64,000 bases of DNA from Nymphalis io (GCF_905147045.1 NC_065910.1:6820001-6884000), one strand, 5' to 3'. Shown: positions 33,183-43,741, counted from the first letter of the stretch. Notes: generated by a model from the sequence alone, not told the origin. Translations and numbers: made by a program.

Positions 33183-34433
33183 TTAGGTCCTTACGTATGA
33201 AATTAGTAGTTTCTCGTACTGACCATTTTGATCTGAAATATCTCCTCTTTGGTTAAGAATTCCAAATTCAAATTAATAAATTAATTTAGCTGGTACATTT
33301 GAGTTTTAAAACCAGTTATTCATTTGTTTTTTCCTCATTATTTTTTACGTCACTTATTATCGCACAATGGAAAACATGAAATATCGGTATATTTACGAGT
33401 ACGAGTTCTACCGTGGCACCAGTGCTGCAGAAACAGCTCGAAGGATTAATGATGTGTTCGGCGCTGGTGTCGCAAAAGAAAGCACAGTACGTTTTTGGTT
33501 TCAACGTTTTTGTTCTGGAAATTTCAACCTTCAGAACCAACCCCGTGGATGGCCGAAGACCAAAGTGGAAAATGAAGAATTAAAGGCTATTGTGGAAGCG
33601 GATCCATCACAAAGCACCTCAGAGATGAGGCTGCAGGCTTCGGGGTAAGTGATAAAACTGTATTAATCCACTTGAAACAAATCGGGAAAGTAAAAAAACT
33701 TGAACGATGGGTACCTCATGAATTGCTGTGTTACTTTGCTCAACCGACACGATAATGAAGTGATTTTAAATCGAATCGTTACTTGTGATGAAAAGTGGAT
33801 ACTGTACGATAATCGGAAGCGCTAGTCGCAATGGCTGAACCCTGAAGACCCAGCTAAATCCTGCCCTAAATGAAAATTGACTCAGAAAAAATTACTTGTG
33901 AGTGTTTGGTGGACTAGCACCGGTGTCGTTCACTTCAGCTTTCTTAAATCTGGCCAAACGGTTACGACAGATATCTATTGTCAGCAACTGCAAACTATGA
34001 AGGAAGAACTAGCTGCTAAACAACTGAGATTGGTCAATCACTCTAGGCCACTGCTGCTTCACGACAACGCAAGACCACACACTCCACAACAAACAACCAC
34101 TAAGTTAGATGAGCTACAAGTGGAATGTCAGCGACATCCACCATACTCTCCGGACCTTGCTCTAACAGATTACCATTTATTCTGGAATTTGGACAACTTC
34201 TTACAAGGAAAACAATTGAACTCCGATGTGGCAGTCCAAGCCACCTTCAAAGAGTTTATTGATTCTCGCCCCCATGGTTTTTGTAGTAAAGGGATCAGTG
34301 AATTAAATATGAGATGGCAAACGTGCATAGATAACAACGGTGCATACCTTGATTAACAAAATATATTTTACAAAAAAAATATTACTTTATATTCCTTCCC
34401 TACAAAACGTCACTTTCGTATTTAAGGACCTAA
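33183..34433 (+). mobile_element. mariner DNA transposon (cecropia-like), 1,251 bp
   Basis: The ends form terminal inverted repeats: TTAGGTCCTTACGTATGAAA at the left, and at the right (reverse complement) TTAGGTCCTTAAATACGAAA. TA dinucleotides flank both ends (33181-33182 and 34434-34435), the target duplication expected of mariner. Total length is close to the usual 1.28 kb. The transposase inside is broken, so this copy is non-autonomous. Confidence 0.95.
33367..34356 (+). pseudogene. mariner transposase, frameshifted and stop-bearing
   Basis: The ATG at 33367 starts a mariner N-terminal helix-turn-helix region (FYRGTSAAETARRI, VRFWFQRFCSGNFNLQN). The frame breaks near 33625; the next frame continues GFGVSDKTVLIHLKQIGKVK and WVPHEL. 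A deletion of roughly ten codons with a shift follows near 33722-33745, then IVTCDEKWILYDN (first catalytic Asp, 33787), a TAG at 33823, a further shift near 33870, and an intact C-terminal frame from about 33877 to 34356. That frame has LLHDNARPH (second Asp, 34063) and YSPDLALTDYHLF (third Asp, 34168), giving the mariner D34D spacing. Similarity is closest in my memory to the cecropia subfamily, the one that includes Hsmar1. The catalytic triad is preserved despite at least four disabling changes. Confidence 0.93.
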
Positions 34434-34435
34434 TA

Positions 34436-35021
34436 TTTCAAAATTTAATATTATTTACTACACATTTCATGCTTTTGGTTTTAGTAGTAGACCAACCGTA
34501 GGCGTTACAAGGCCAACTTCTATACCCAACGTACAAGAACCTAGTAATTTCCGTTATATATAACAAGTGGCACGGAATTCAACACAACACAAAGATCCCT
34601 CATGTGAATACAGATCTCACATTTTGCCAATTTCCAGTATATTATCTTGAATAAAAATGTCGAAGACGCCTTGGTTACAAATCGTAAAATATATTCAATA
34701 AATGCCTGAAAATAAAATATATAATTTTATCTATGGTGTCTTGTGTTGTCTTAGTTCTTAGACTTAGTCTTAGTTCTAAATAACTTTTGATAAAAACATG
34801 AAGGTTTATAAAATTTAAAACATATGAATATATAGTCAATTTTCAAGTGTAAAAATTATATGTGATTTATTATGATTTATATATAGATCTATTGTACAAA
34901 AACATATATTTATGAGGCCAATACTATAAATATATTCGTCAAAACCTGTGCATTTGCTGTGTCTGTGTGTGTAACGTTCTGTTCTGTACGACACGTCGTC
35001 TATCGAAGTTACTTTTTAAGT
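34436..35021. other. AT-rich, no recognised feature
   Basis: Short TTAGTTCTTAGACTTAGTCTTAG repetition near 34749-34775 only. Confidence 0.5.
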
Positions 35022-35054
35022 ATGAAAACAAACTATTTATCAATCTTTAAGAAG
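35022..35054 (+). CDS. Very weak candidate first exon
   Basis: ATG at 35022 opens MKTNYLSIFKK and stops at a near-perfect donor AAGAAG|GTAAGTT (GT at 35055). The upstream 34960-35015 is less AT-rich and could be a 5' UTR. Eleven codons are too few to judge, and no partner exon is recognised. Confidence 0.15.
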
Positions 35055-35529
35055 GTAAGTTGATGATTGTATCGAATGTAATGTGTGTCAATGGGAATTG
35101 CCATTTTGTTTTATAAAAAGGAATTGGGTATGGTTGTAAAAAAGTAAATAAGGCCTGGCACCTTAACGACAGCAAAATAATATGACTAAGTATTGTTTAA
35201 AAAAATGGAAAAGTAATACGACAAAAATGAAAGGAAGTATGAAATACTAAAAGAAGGACGTTGTTCCTCCCATAGTTTTAACATCGATATTTTTATACCA
35301 ATGGATGTAATATTACTTGAATTATTTATTAAATATTATTTATAGGATCTGTTACCTTTATAATCTATTTAAAAATCAGATTTATGATCAGCAATAAAAG
35401 GGTACAAGTGCTTATAATAATTTTATTATAAAACCACTGTTTCCCTTAATCTTACCGTTAATAATAATTATATAAATACAAATATATTCTTTGTTTTTAC
35501 ATCATTTTATAATTTATTCCTGAAAGGAC
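35055..35529. other. AT-rich, no recognised feature
   Basis: Nothing coding-like or repetitive seen. Confidence 0.5.
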
Positions 35530-35590
35530 GGCATCAAACCTGCAAATCCTCCGGTGTTGCAAATTTCCATGGTGGTAATCGGTCTTAAAA
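35530..35590 (+). repeat. Fragment of another lepidopteran interspersed repeat
   Basis: GGCATCAAACCTGCAAATCC followed by TCCGGTGTTGCAAATTTCCA and TGGTGGTAATCGG is a block I recall from repeats of Lepidoptera. The rest of the element is missing. Confidence 0.4.
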
Positions 35591-35680
35591 ACTTCTGCCA
35601 CGGTATTGACATTTATAATTTATCGACATAGTCCTCGCACTAGTTTGTTTACTACAATGACTGCGAATTGTGCTGTTTAC

Positions 35681-35978
35681 TGGTGGTAGGGCTTTGTGCA
35701 AGCTCGTCTGGTTAGGTACCACCCACTCATCAGATATTCTACCGCAAAACAGCAGTACTTGATATTGTTGTGTTCCGGTTTGAAGGGTGAGTGAGCCAGT
35801 ATAATTACAGGCACAAGGGACATAAAATCTTAGTTCCCAAGGTTGGTGGCGCATTGGCTATAAGCGATGGTGTCAACCATTTCTTACAATGCCAATGTCT
35901 AAGGGCGTTTGATGACCACTTACCATCAGGTGGCCCATATGCTCGTCCACCTTCCTATACTATAAAAATAAAAAAAAG
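35681..35978 (+). mobile_element. SINE family A, full-length plus copy with TSD
   Basis: Complete from TGGTGGTAGGGCTTTGTGC to CTATACTATAAAAATAAAAAAA. The flanks TGCGAATTGTGCTGTTT (35662-35678) and TGTGAATTGTGCAATGTTT (35982-36000) share GAATTGTGC plus matching ends and form a clear target-site duplication with small changes. This confirms retrotransposition, and shows the family head and A tail are its true ends. Confidence 0.96.
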
Positions 35979-36000
35979 AAATGTGAATTGTGCAATGTTT

Positions 36001-36544
36001 GCGAATTTTAATGTGCACAGGCGTAACGACGTGGTTAAAAATTGCATTGCTAGTTTTTGATGTGTTCTTCACTTCTCGCAAATATGAAAGAATTTATTGC
36101 ACTGGAATTCCGCGTATTGCGTCTCCAATTATACTTAAAATGTCCTCAAGTGGTACTAAAAGTTTAATTAAAAATAAAAATAATAAGTTGATAATGTAAG
36201 AACTAGATCTCAACACGCAATCCGCAATGCTCGTAAAAATAATTCAAAGTCTATCAGTTTCCCGCCATAAAGAGTATCTGTCGATGTTCTGGTTGCCAGA
36301 TTAAAAATATAGATTATTATTGATAAATATAAAAAATGAAAGTCTTCAGTAGTATAATATTTAAAAATAATTCGTATCTCGATTTGTATTATATATTACA
36401 ATCTGACTAAGTCTTACAATAAACATGTTAAGAACATTTACAAAAGTACAAAACCGACACATTTCTTTCCGGAAGGTATCTCAGAAGAAATAGAGTAGAA
36501 AAGCCTTGAGGTTTATTTTGAATAAGGAGAGTACAACTAATAAT
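36001..36544. other. AT-rich, no recognised feature
   Basis: A 69-codon plus frame (35990-36199) starts inside the SINE target duplication and has no domain. Confidence 0.45.
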
Positions 36545-36612
36545 TTTATTTTATGATAGGTGGCTTGACAGGCAAATGGTCCACCAGATGATATATGGTC
36601 ACCATTGCTCAA
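36545..36612 (-). mobile_element. SINE family A, 3' fragment
   Basis: GATAGGTGGCTTGACAGGCA and CACCAGATGATATATGGTCA keep the tail-proximal order. Confidence 0.75.
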
Positions 36613-37634
36613 AAAACAAAAAATTTCTTAATGTTTTCTTCTATAAGACCACACAGAACAATGTATCTGAAATATATCATAAATAAATACCGATATTCTT
36701 TAAAATATTTCGAGTGGTTTAAAAGTACAAAATCTACTTTACAATGAGTTCAAGAGAGAGAATTTGTAGCATAGAAAATATAACGTCTGAAGTTTTGTAT
36801 AAATTAAAAGTTTTATATATATATATATATATATATAAAGTTTTGTGTGTTTTGTTTAGATCCTAAAAAAAATATTTTAATATTTTCTTCTTTAAGAACA
36901 ATACTTTGTCACATGTTTGTAAGCGAAGTTTTTGCATTTCTGTTATATATATTTTACGGCCTCCTTAACTAGCGTGTAAGCCTTTGCAAATTTCGCAAGA
37001 GATATTTTCGGCTAATTACCGTTTGTTCTAACTAATGTTCTTCTTTTATTATTCTCTTGTAATTATCATGCAGCTAAAGTCGCACACACTCATTATCTTT
37101 TGTTTCAGATTTTTATGAACAAATCTGGCTTCGTGTAAATTGAAATTTTTTTTTTTAATTATAAGAATAAATATTCAACAAAAAGTACGGTTTTTCACAC
37201 ATACTTTGGAATGAAACATTCCAATAAATTTGGATTTCCTTTCGCTTTATTATCAATACAAAGGCCTTTAATAATACGTGTGGAGAATTATTATCCAAAT
37301 ATTTTCTTCGATCATAAGAAACAAAAAAGTTTTTAAGCTTCGTATGAATTTTAAAACTAATAACAAATACTGTTGCTATCCTAAACGCTCTTCCATATTA
37401 AAAAAAAGACTCACGTGTTTTTTTTTTAAACTGAACATGTTTTCATAATAGTTCAAGTTCACTTCGAATAGAGTTTATAATCGTTGTGATGTTCAAAAAA
37501 CTATTACTGCTATCTAGATTTTTTTGACAGGCTTGTATAATTGAATTTTATGTAGTCTATATAATATTCAAGTATAGTTGGATATAGTTTGCTGGATATA
37601 GAGAACGGTGACATTTGATTGAATTTTTCTACAT
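36613..37634. other. AT-rich; (TA)n at 36813-36837
   Basis: The TA microsatellite is flanked by a direct repeat of AAGTTTT/TTTTGT-type bases. TTTTGTTTCAG at 37096-37106 is acceptor-like but leads into no convincing exon. Confidence 0.45.
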
Positions 37635-37832
37635 ATTGAAATGCACGGCCATCTAGATGTACTCTTTATCAGTTTCTAGTACTAAGTTGTACTAGATATG
37701 GTGATGAAAACTTTGATGGTGAGTGAGCTAGTGTAAATATTAAAGGCACAAGGGATGTGACATCTTAGATGCCATGGTTGGACAATTGATGTTGGAAATG
37801 GTTAATATTGCTGGTGACATTTTCTATGGCAA
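37635..37832 (+). mobile_element. SINE family A, old plus copy
   Basis: Only GTGAGTGAGCTAGTGTAAAT, GGCACAAGGGATGTGACATC, TGCCATGGTTGGACAATTG and GGAAATGGTTAATATTGCTG remain recognisable. Confidence 0.7.
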
Positions 37833-38399
37833 AGTTGAACATTATATTAAAAATGGCGCTTTAGGAGTTGTGTCAATATAACTGTGTTCCAAAGGATATA
37901 TTTTGTTTGAGTGAAAGCGCGTACATGTTTTTTTATACCGTAGTAAAATTTTCCTAAATAAATAATGTTATTATATCTTAAGTAGAAGCCCTTTATGACT
38001 TTTTTTTTAATTTTCTCGTATTCTTTTGTTAAATATGACGATTGTGTACTTGACATTGCCGTGAGGCAATTACCTCAGTCGGTCTCCTTTAAAAAAAAAA
38101 AACATTTTGCCCGCCGTTTTTGTTGTCAAGTTATTGTTTGCCACAATAGGCGACATTGTGTTTGTTTGTCAGACGAGAAAAATCCCTTTGTCTTATTTTT
38201 ATGCGACCTCGGTCCAGAGAGCAATTACGTCACTTTGAATATTTTAAGATTTGAACTGCATTCAGTTAAGATTGAGACAATCGCCAGCAAAAAGTATTAC
38301 AAAGTTGATTAAATGATTACTTTGATGTGTTGTTTTAATAAAAAATATTAATATATGACGTTTTTCTTTCTTTCTATTTTTTTATTATTAGTTTCCATA
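37833..38399. other. No recognised gene; 105-codon frame unsupported
   Basis: A plus frame of 105 codons (37995-38312) contains a poly-lysine run from an A tract and a CVCLSDEKNPFVLFLCD segment. It has no family match, no splice sites and the composition of its flanks, so I do not call it a gene. Confidence 0.4.
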
Positions 38400-38575
38400 C
38401 GTAGCTGCGCACACATGTGAAGCCCGGCGGGCAAGTGTTTGGTGTCTTACTGTATCTGTGACTTTCGCATACTTGTAGTATGCAAAGTTTTATGATAACA
38501 GGCTTAGTAGTTAAAACGTTAACAAATTAACAAATTCAAATTTGCATTTATAATATTAGTTAGGATTATATAAAA
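38400..38575 (-). repeat. TAATATTATAAA-type lepidopteran repeat (reverse end)
   Basis: CATTTATAATATTAGTTAGGATT at the right end and AAGCCCGGCGGGCAAGTG in the left part match the family at 3282-3640, with most of the middle lost. Confidence 0.55.
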
Positions 38576-38604
38576 GAAGTTTAAAGTCAGAGCGTTTAAA
38601 TGGA

Positions 38605-38748
38605 CTAATACTAAGCCCTCCCTTTGAGGAGAAGTGATTTAGTTTGATAGAATTTCAACCAGTTTCATCACAATATTCCTTTACTGTAGAACTCGAGATG
38701 AATTATGAAAACAAATTAAGCACATGAAAACTCGGTACTGCTTCAAAT
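38605..38748 (-). mobile_element. SINE family B, diverged minus copy
   Basis: CTCCCTTTGAGGAGAAGTGA, CTCGAGATGAATTATGAAAA and CAAATTAAGCACATGAAAAC are in the reverse family order. The 3' end and the head are missing. Confidence 0.75.
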
Positions 38749-40094
38749 TTGTAAATTAATTATAAAACATATTTAGAATACAAAATTGAATATTATTATA
38801 AATCTTATGTTTGAAAAGGAATATTAAATAAGATTTATCCAACACGAGAAGTAAAGGTATACTTATAACTCCAAGTCTTCGTGTCAAAATTTAAATAAAA
38901 GATATAAAACCGCGGAGTTCATTTATGTAGATTTTCATTACATATAATATAAATTTAATTGCATAATATAATAAATAGTTGATTATATATTTAATTTGTA
39001 AAAAAGTGTAACTACATAATCCACAATCCGAATGAATTTAAATCTGTGACAAGACGATTCAATAACGCTTAGAAGAGTTTACTTGAATAAAGTTTATAAT
39101 TTTTGTTAAAAAAGCACATAAATAAAAACAGCTACGTATGGAAACTAATAATAAAAAAATACTGCTTTGACTTAACTTCATATCTATTATATTTTATATA
39201 TTATTATAGATTCTGGTTTCATTTAAGCACTCGACATATTTCGAAAAGTCTACTATTCCTATAATCCTGGACTGGGTGTATCTAAATCAGTGATTGATCG
39301 TTGACGTCGAGTATGAAAACATAAATAAAACCGGTTTGTATAAAACCTGTATATAAATAGGCAAAAAGAAAACAGTTTAGTATCTTTTATTTCTCTGTTT
39401 GTCAACCATTTTTTGTTTGTTATCAATTGACCAACTGTAGTGTTATTATCAACGAAAAAATTGGCAATAATTGTATTAAACAAAGTGTTTCTATAATTGT
39501 TATGATCAAATTTGCATCAATGGGTTCAATCAATAGCACAAGCGTTTTCGAAATTGGAACGTTTTTTTTTTTTATTTGGGTAAAAAATCCAATTATATTG
39601 TAAACCTACATTCGATACAGCAAACACGTGTAATAAATATTTTATTTCCAAAACATCCTCTCAATAGTATATATTTAGCCATATAGAGTTAAAATTAAAA
39701 AATATATAAAAATATCTTCTGCCTTATTTTGGCATGGACCGTGCTCTACTTGGCATGATTCTAGAGGACCATGTCTCATTTTTAGAAATAATCACTAAAT
39801 CAAACTAAGAAATAAATTAGACACAATACAGATTATAATAAAGTTTGTGAAATTTTCAATCCTTTGTCTACAAATTGCCCAAAAAAAAGTAACATAATGC
39901 ATACCATTTTGTTTTTAAAGATTTTATTATTGCTAACAGAAATAACGCAGAATACTTTTATTTGTACGCTTTATAGTAGCTTTGACTCTTCGCTAACTGT
40001 AGCTTTAACTATATTTACATAAATATTGACTTTGTGTCTGTACATTCGATTTGAATATATTTATAAAAATCGTCGTATCGATTTTAAAATTCGT
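38749..40094. other. AT-rich unique sequence
   Basis: About 1.3 kb without recognised repeats. Minus frame 39483-39259 (74 codons) has no support. Confidence 0.5.
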
Positions 40095-40700
40095 ATGTAT
40101 TTTTTTTATCGTATCGAAGGCAGGAAGACTGATAAGTGGATCGCCTGATCGTAAGTCACCACCGCCTATACAGTAACAGCTTGTGAATGTCCCACTGCTG
40201 GGCTAAGGCCTCCTCTCCCTTTTAGAGGAGAAGGTATGGAGCTTATTCCATTACGCTGCTCCAATGTGGGTTGGTGGAACACATGTGGCAGAATTTCAGT
40301 GAATTTAGACACATGCAGGTTTCTCACGATGTTTCCTTCACCGTAAAGTTCGAGATGAATTATAATCACAAATTAAGCACATGAAAATTCAGTGATGCTT
40401 GCTCGGGATTGAACCCACGATCATCGGTTAAGATTCACGCGTTCTTACCCCCGGGCCATCTCGGCTATATATCATAACGTTAACGACGTTAAACATCATA
40501 CATATATTAACCAATCCTTACATCGCCAATACGCCACTAATCTTAGGGACTTAGATGATATGTCTCTTGTGTCTAGTTTCAATGGTCCACACCCTTCAAA
40601 CAGAAGCACAACAATTAAATTACTTAGAACTGTTTGGCGGTAGAATACATGATGAGTGGGTGGTACATATCCAGCTTAAACAAGTCCCTGTCACTAAGTT
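40095..40700 (-). mobile_element. SINE family A, minus copy split by a family B SINE
   Basis: The tail-proximal part (40095-40160: AGGCAGGAAGACTGATAAGT, GTAAGTCACCACCGCC) and the rest (about 40490-40700: CATATATTAACCAATCCTTA, CATCGCCAATACGCCAC, GAGTGGGTGGTACATATCCA) are the two halves of one old copy. The family B SINE sits between them. TATA occurs at both junctions and may be what remains of the target duplication. Confidence 0.85.
40161..40468 (-). mobile_element. SINE family B, full-length minus copy, nested
   Basis: Complete from CAGTAACAGCTTGTGAATGT to the head complement CCGGGCCATCTCGGC. The B box complement lies in GGGATTGAACCC. Less diverged than the family A copy it interrupts, as expected of the younger insertion. 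Confidence 0.92.
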
Positions 40701-41198
40701 ATATAGCGGCGTTGCCCTGATTTGACGATGAAGCTAGGTGGATAGGCTCGTCATATTAATGTTAATAATGTTTTTAATGAGTTCAATACATTACAAATTA
40801 AAGGGTTGAATTACAATTTGTGCTATTACAATTGTAATGTTCAATTCAATTTGTACATATAATATATCTTAAAAACCATTGATCATAAAAAGTTAAAGTT
40901 AATACATCAGTAACTATAATTATTTACCAAAAGCCTAAGTTTATAAAGTTCATTGAAAAAGAACATTCTAAAACTAAATATTAATTTATTACATAACCAA
41001 GTTACATAAGTAGCCTATATCAATGTGTCTTACAATGATACAACAGCAAAACTGGTTACACAAAACGTAACTAAGAAGATATACTGTTTATATACGTAAT
41101 ACGATATTTTTCCTAAAATGTTTAAGACATACACATTAACCTATTGTTATATTTACAAATGTATATATCAAGCAATTTGGACGTGCTTATACGAAAAA
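40701..41198. other. AT-rich, no recognised feature
   Basis: Nothing coding-like or repetitive seen. Confidence 0.5.
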
Positions 41199-41506
41199 AA
41201 GCCGAGATGGCTCAGTAGTAAGAACGCGTGAATCTTAACCGATGATTGTGGGTTCGAACCCGGGCAAGCACCACTGAATTTTCATGTGCTTAATTTGTGA
41301 TTATAATTCATCTCGTGCTTTACGGTAAAGGAAAACATCGTAAAAAACCAGCATGTGTCTAATTTCACTGAAATTCTGCCACACGTGTATTCCACCAACC
41401 CGTATTGGAGCAGCGTGGTGGAATAAGCTCCAAACCTTCTCCTCAAAAAGGAGAGGAGGCCTTAGCTCTGCAGTGGGACATTCACAGGCTGTTACTGTTT
41501 GTTACT
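41199..41506 (+). mobile_element. SINE family B, best full-length copy
   Basis: tRNA-like head with an internal Pol III promoter: A box TGGCTCAGTAGT at 41208-41219 and a perfect B box GGTTCGAACCC at 41251-41261. It is followed by the family body and the end GTGGGACATTCACAGGCTGT with a TACTGTT-type repeat tail. It is the reference copy for all family B calls here. Any RNA would be a non-coding SINE transcript. Confidence 0.95.
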
Positions 41507-41704
41507 GTTAAAGGAAAAGGTGTCCATTCTGATGATGATTATTATACCTTATTGATAAATCGGCCAATTTATAGCTTAAAGTCAGTTTTAGTTGGGATAT
41601 ATATAAATAATGTTCTATTACTGGAGGGTCTTTGGACGCGATATATATACGATCCCATACCGAGGACAACATCGCAGTGATTTTGGTTGGTAATCCCACA
41701 TAAT

Positions 41705-41768
41705 TATATCACCATCGCCAATGTATATTAGCAGTAGTAACCACTTACCATCACGTGCCCTATTCGCC
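41705..41768 (+). mobile_element. SINE family A, 3' fragment
   Basis: CGCCAATGTATATTAGCAGT, AACCACTTACCATCACGTGC and ATTCGCCTACTT are the family A 3' end without its body. Confidence 0.65.
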
Positions 41769-41773
41769 TACTT

Positions 41774-41834
41774 GAGCATATGAAAATTCAGTGGCAGTTG
41801 CAAGGATTTGAACCGGCAATCTCCCGTTAATGTA
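41774..41834 (-). mobile_element. SINE family B head fragment (reverse)
   Basis: CATATGAAAATTCAGTGGCA, GATTTGAACC and GGCAATCTCCCGTTAATG are the reverse of the post-head region and the B box. Confidence 0.7.
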
Positions 41835-41914
41835 TTTTGTAAGATCTTAGTTGTCAGTTATCGCACTGGAAAAGTCAGTAGACATAAGTATGGTTGACTA
41901 AACACAGTTTTCAG

Positions 41915-42058
41915 CAAAACATGCGGAAGCTAACAATCGATTCCACCCTGAAAAGTTGGTCTTTTGAGAAGAGGAAATCATTGTCAAAGGTTATCCTTTG
42001 CGATTTTTGCATGAGTACGTGTGAAGTGGAAATCCGTCAAGAGCTGTCAAAACAAAAC
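41915..42058 (+). CDS. Candidate internal exon, 48 codons, unknown gene
   Basis: A block of exactly 144 bases lies between CACAGTTTTCAG (acceptor AG at 41913-41914) and AAAAC|GTGAGG (donor GT at 42059). It is open in phase 0 throughout. The reading starts QNMRKLTIDSTLKSWSF, passes KRKSLSKVILCDFCMSTCE and ends VEIRQELSKQN. Charged residues, four cysteines and codon choice look protein-like, and GC is above the flanks. A second, shorter open frame overlaps the first part. I do not recognise the family. Joining it in phase to the exon at 43676 would use that exon's stop-bearing frame, so the two are not obviously consecutive. The acceptor tract is short, so chance remains possible. Confidence 0.35.
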
Positions 42059-42217
42059 GTGAGGTGTTAGTAAAGCCGTATAACTAACGAACGTTAACTG
42101 AATGAGGTATTGCAGCTATGACAATTTCAAAAGTTTATTTTTTATTTTTATATCTAACCAATATCCTGTTCCGTGCGATACATATGAGTATTAAGATAGG
42201 CAGATGAGCAAAGATAA

Positions 42218-42325
42218 AGTCGAGATGGCCAAGTATGTTTGATTATAATTAATCTAGAAAGAAAACATAATTAAAAAAACCTGCATGTGTCAGATGACAT
42301 GACGCCACATATTGTGTATCGACTA
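42218..42325 (+). mobile_element. SINE family B, degraded plus copy
   Basis: GTCGAGATGGCCAAGTATG (worn head and A box), then AACCTGCATGTGTCAGATGA and CGCCACATATTGTGTATCGA. The B box is deleted. Confidence 0.6.
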
Positions 42326-42357
42326 TAGACTGATTCTTTGGTTTACTAGCTAAATAT

Positions 42358-42665
42358 AAGGCCGAAGAGTCTAAGGTCCTGGTACAAACCCCAGGTCGAG
42401 CCAATAAAAAGCTATTGGATTTTTTGTCGAAGATCTCGAAAAAGACTCAGTAGTATCCCGGGGTCTGATGGTTGGAAGTCGATCCGTCGGTCCAGCGCCT
42501 GAACTCTTTCCGGTCAAATTGCCGTGCCATCGGATTATGAGAGTGAGTTTATACAGAGTGCATCTGTATTGGCACCCACACGTATGCACTATAATATGTC
42601 CTGTACAGTTGGTTAATCTCTTTTAAGAATCTTTCTGGCCGTGAGCAAAATTGACCAGGAGAAGA
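42358..42665 (+). mobile_element. SINE family C, plus copy
   Basis: Head remnant TCCTGGTACAAACCCCAGGT, then CGAGCCAATAAAAAGCTATT, the GCGCCTGAACTCTTTCCGGT block, GGATTATGAGAGTGAG and TGCACTATAATATGTCC. The first part of the tRNA-like head is eroded. Confidence 0.88.
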
Positions 42666-43675
42666 TCAACATCATCATTGACTCTTGGAACAGTGTCGTA
42701 TATAAAGCAATAAACCTTCTGCTCGGGAGAAGATCTGTGTACAGCATTAGGACATTATTTTACAGGTTCTTTTATCGTTATTTATAGCTATTATCATAGT
42801 CAGAACAATAAAAATAAATATACCGACTAAATCAACACAAAGTCAACATTTTCTTTTAGATTAGGATCTATTGAACATGATATCGTCTACCCAAACGTTG
42901 TCTGGATGAAATTGTTTTATGAGTAAGTCTTTGTACCAACTTTGTTTCAGTATTCCTTGTCTATTTTTTGCTCATGATTTGATGTACAATAAAGTCTATT
43001 TGTATTGAATTGTTAGACCCACTCTTGATTTGCTACTATAAGTATATTGTACGTCCTAAGCGAAATGGCGAAATTAAATTACATGATTTTTTTGTTAAAT
43101 AAAAAAGCCTTCATTTTATAATACATTGAGCAGGTAATACTATTTTATTTTTAGAATAATTTAAAATATTCCATATTTTTTGAGGTCGCGATTTGAATTA
43201 AATAAAAAAATATGCATTGTTTTGTGCTAATATGTATAAATAAATAAAATATGTATTTAAAACAGTTATAAATATTTTATGTACATTTGTGATATATAAA
43301 TGTAAGTTATGATTTGACTCGAGTTGTATAGTCACTAGACCAAAGAGATTTGTACTATGAAAGTGTGCATAACGATATTCTTAATATAAAAACTAATTTT
43401 CATTTTATTCATTGTCCGACTATAAAGTTATGGTCTCCATTCTCGTGATTTTTAAAAGATAAAGGGCATTTCGGGTATAGTTTAAGTATATAATATTATC
43501 TTGTAAGTTATCTTGTAAGTTAAACCCGCTTTAGCGTAATGACGTGACACGCGTGAAATTCACGTTCTTGTACGAGTATATCATACAAGTAAATAATAAT
43601 TTGTTAAAATAATAAAAGCTATCAAAATATTCCCGAAATTTCTAGGTATTTCTACGTATTGTTTGCTTTTTACAG
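42666..43675. other. Possible retroelement tail at 42940-43010; otherwise AT-rich
   Basis: TGTACAATAAAGTCTATTTG (42982-43001) looks like a polyadenylation-signal-bearing 3' tail common in lepidopteran retroelements, preceded by CTTTGTTTCAG. No frame supports a gene. 43080-43660 shows nothing. Confidence 0.4.
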
Positions 43676-43741
43676 GTACGGCTCGGGATATGTTCGTGCT
43701 TCCTACCACACGGCTTACCCTCTTACTCCTAGTTCATTAGG
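43676..43741 (+). CDS. Candidate 66-bp internal exon, unknown gene
   Basis: An acceptor with a fair pyrimidine tract (GTTTGCTTTTTACAG, AG at 43674-43675) and a consensus donor (G|GTGAGTAAT, GT at 43742) bound a block of about 50% GC in DNA of about 25% GC. One frame is fully open: one base, then YGSGYVRASY...AYPLTPSSL, then two bases. The length is a multiple of three, so inclusion or skipping would keep the frame, as in cassette exons. Tyrosine/serine/proline-rich text of this kind is usual in low-complexity parts of RNA-binding and transcription factors, but I cannot name the gene. Another frame is open except for a stop at the very end. The exon-sized GC peak with both splice sites makes this one of the better host-gene candidates. 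Confidence 0.45.

Noticed and set aside
37995..38312. 105-codon open frame as a gene
   Set aside because: Low-complexity Lys run from an A tract, no domain, no splice or start context, flank-like composition.
41201..41272. tRNA gene: A and B boxes at ordinary spacing
   Set aside because: The tRNA-like stretch is the head of SINE family B and is followed by the family body. Other copies share it. The same applies to the heads at 56424 and 15244.
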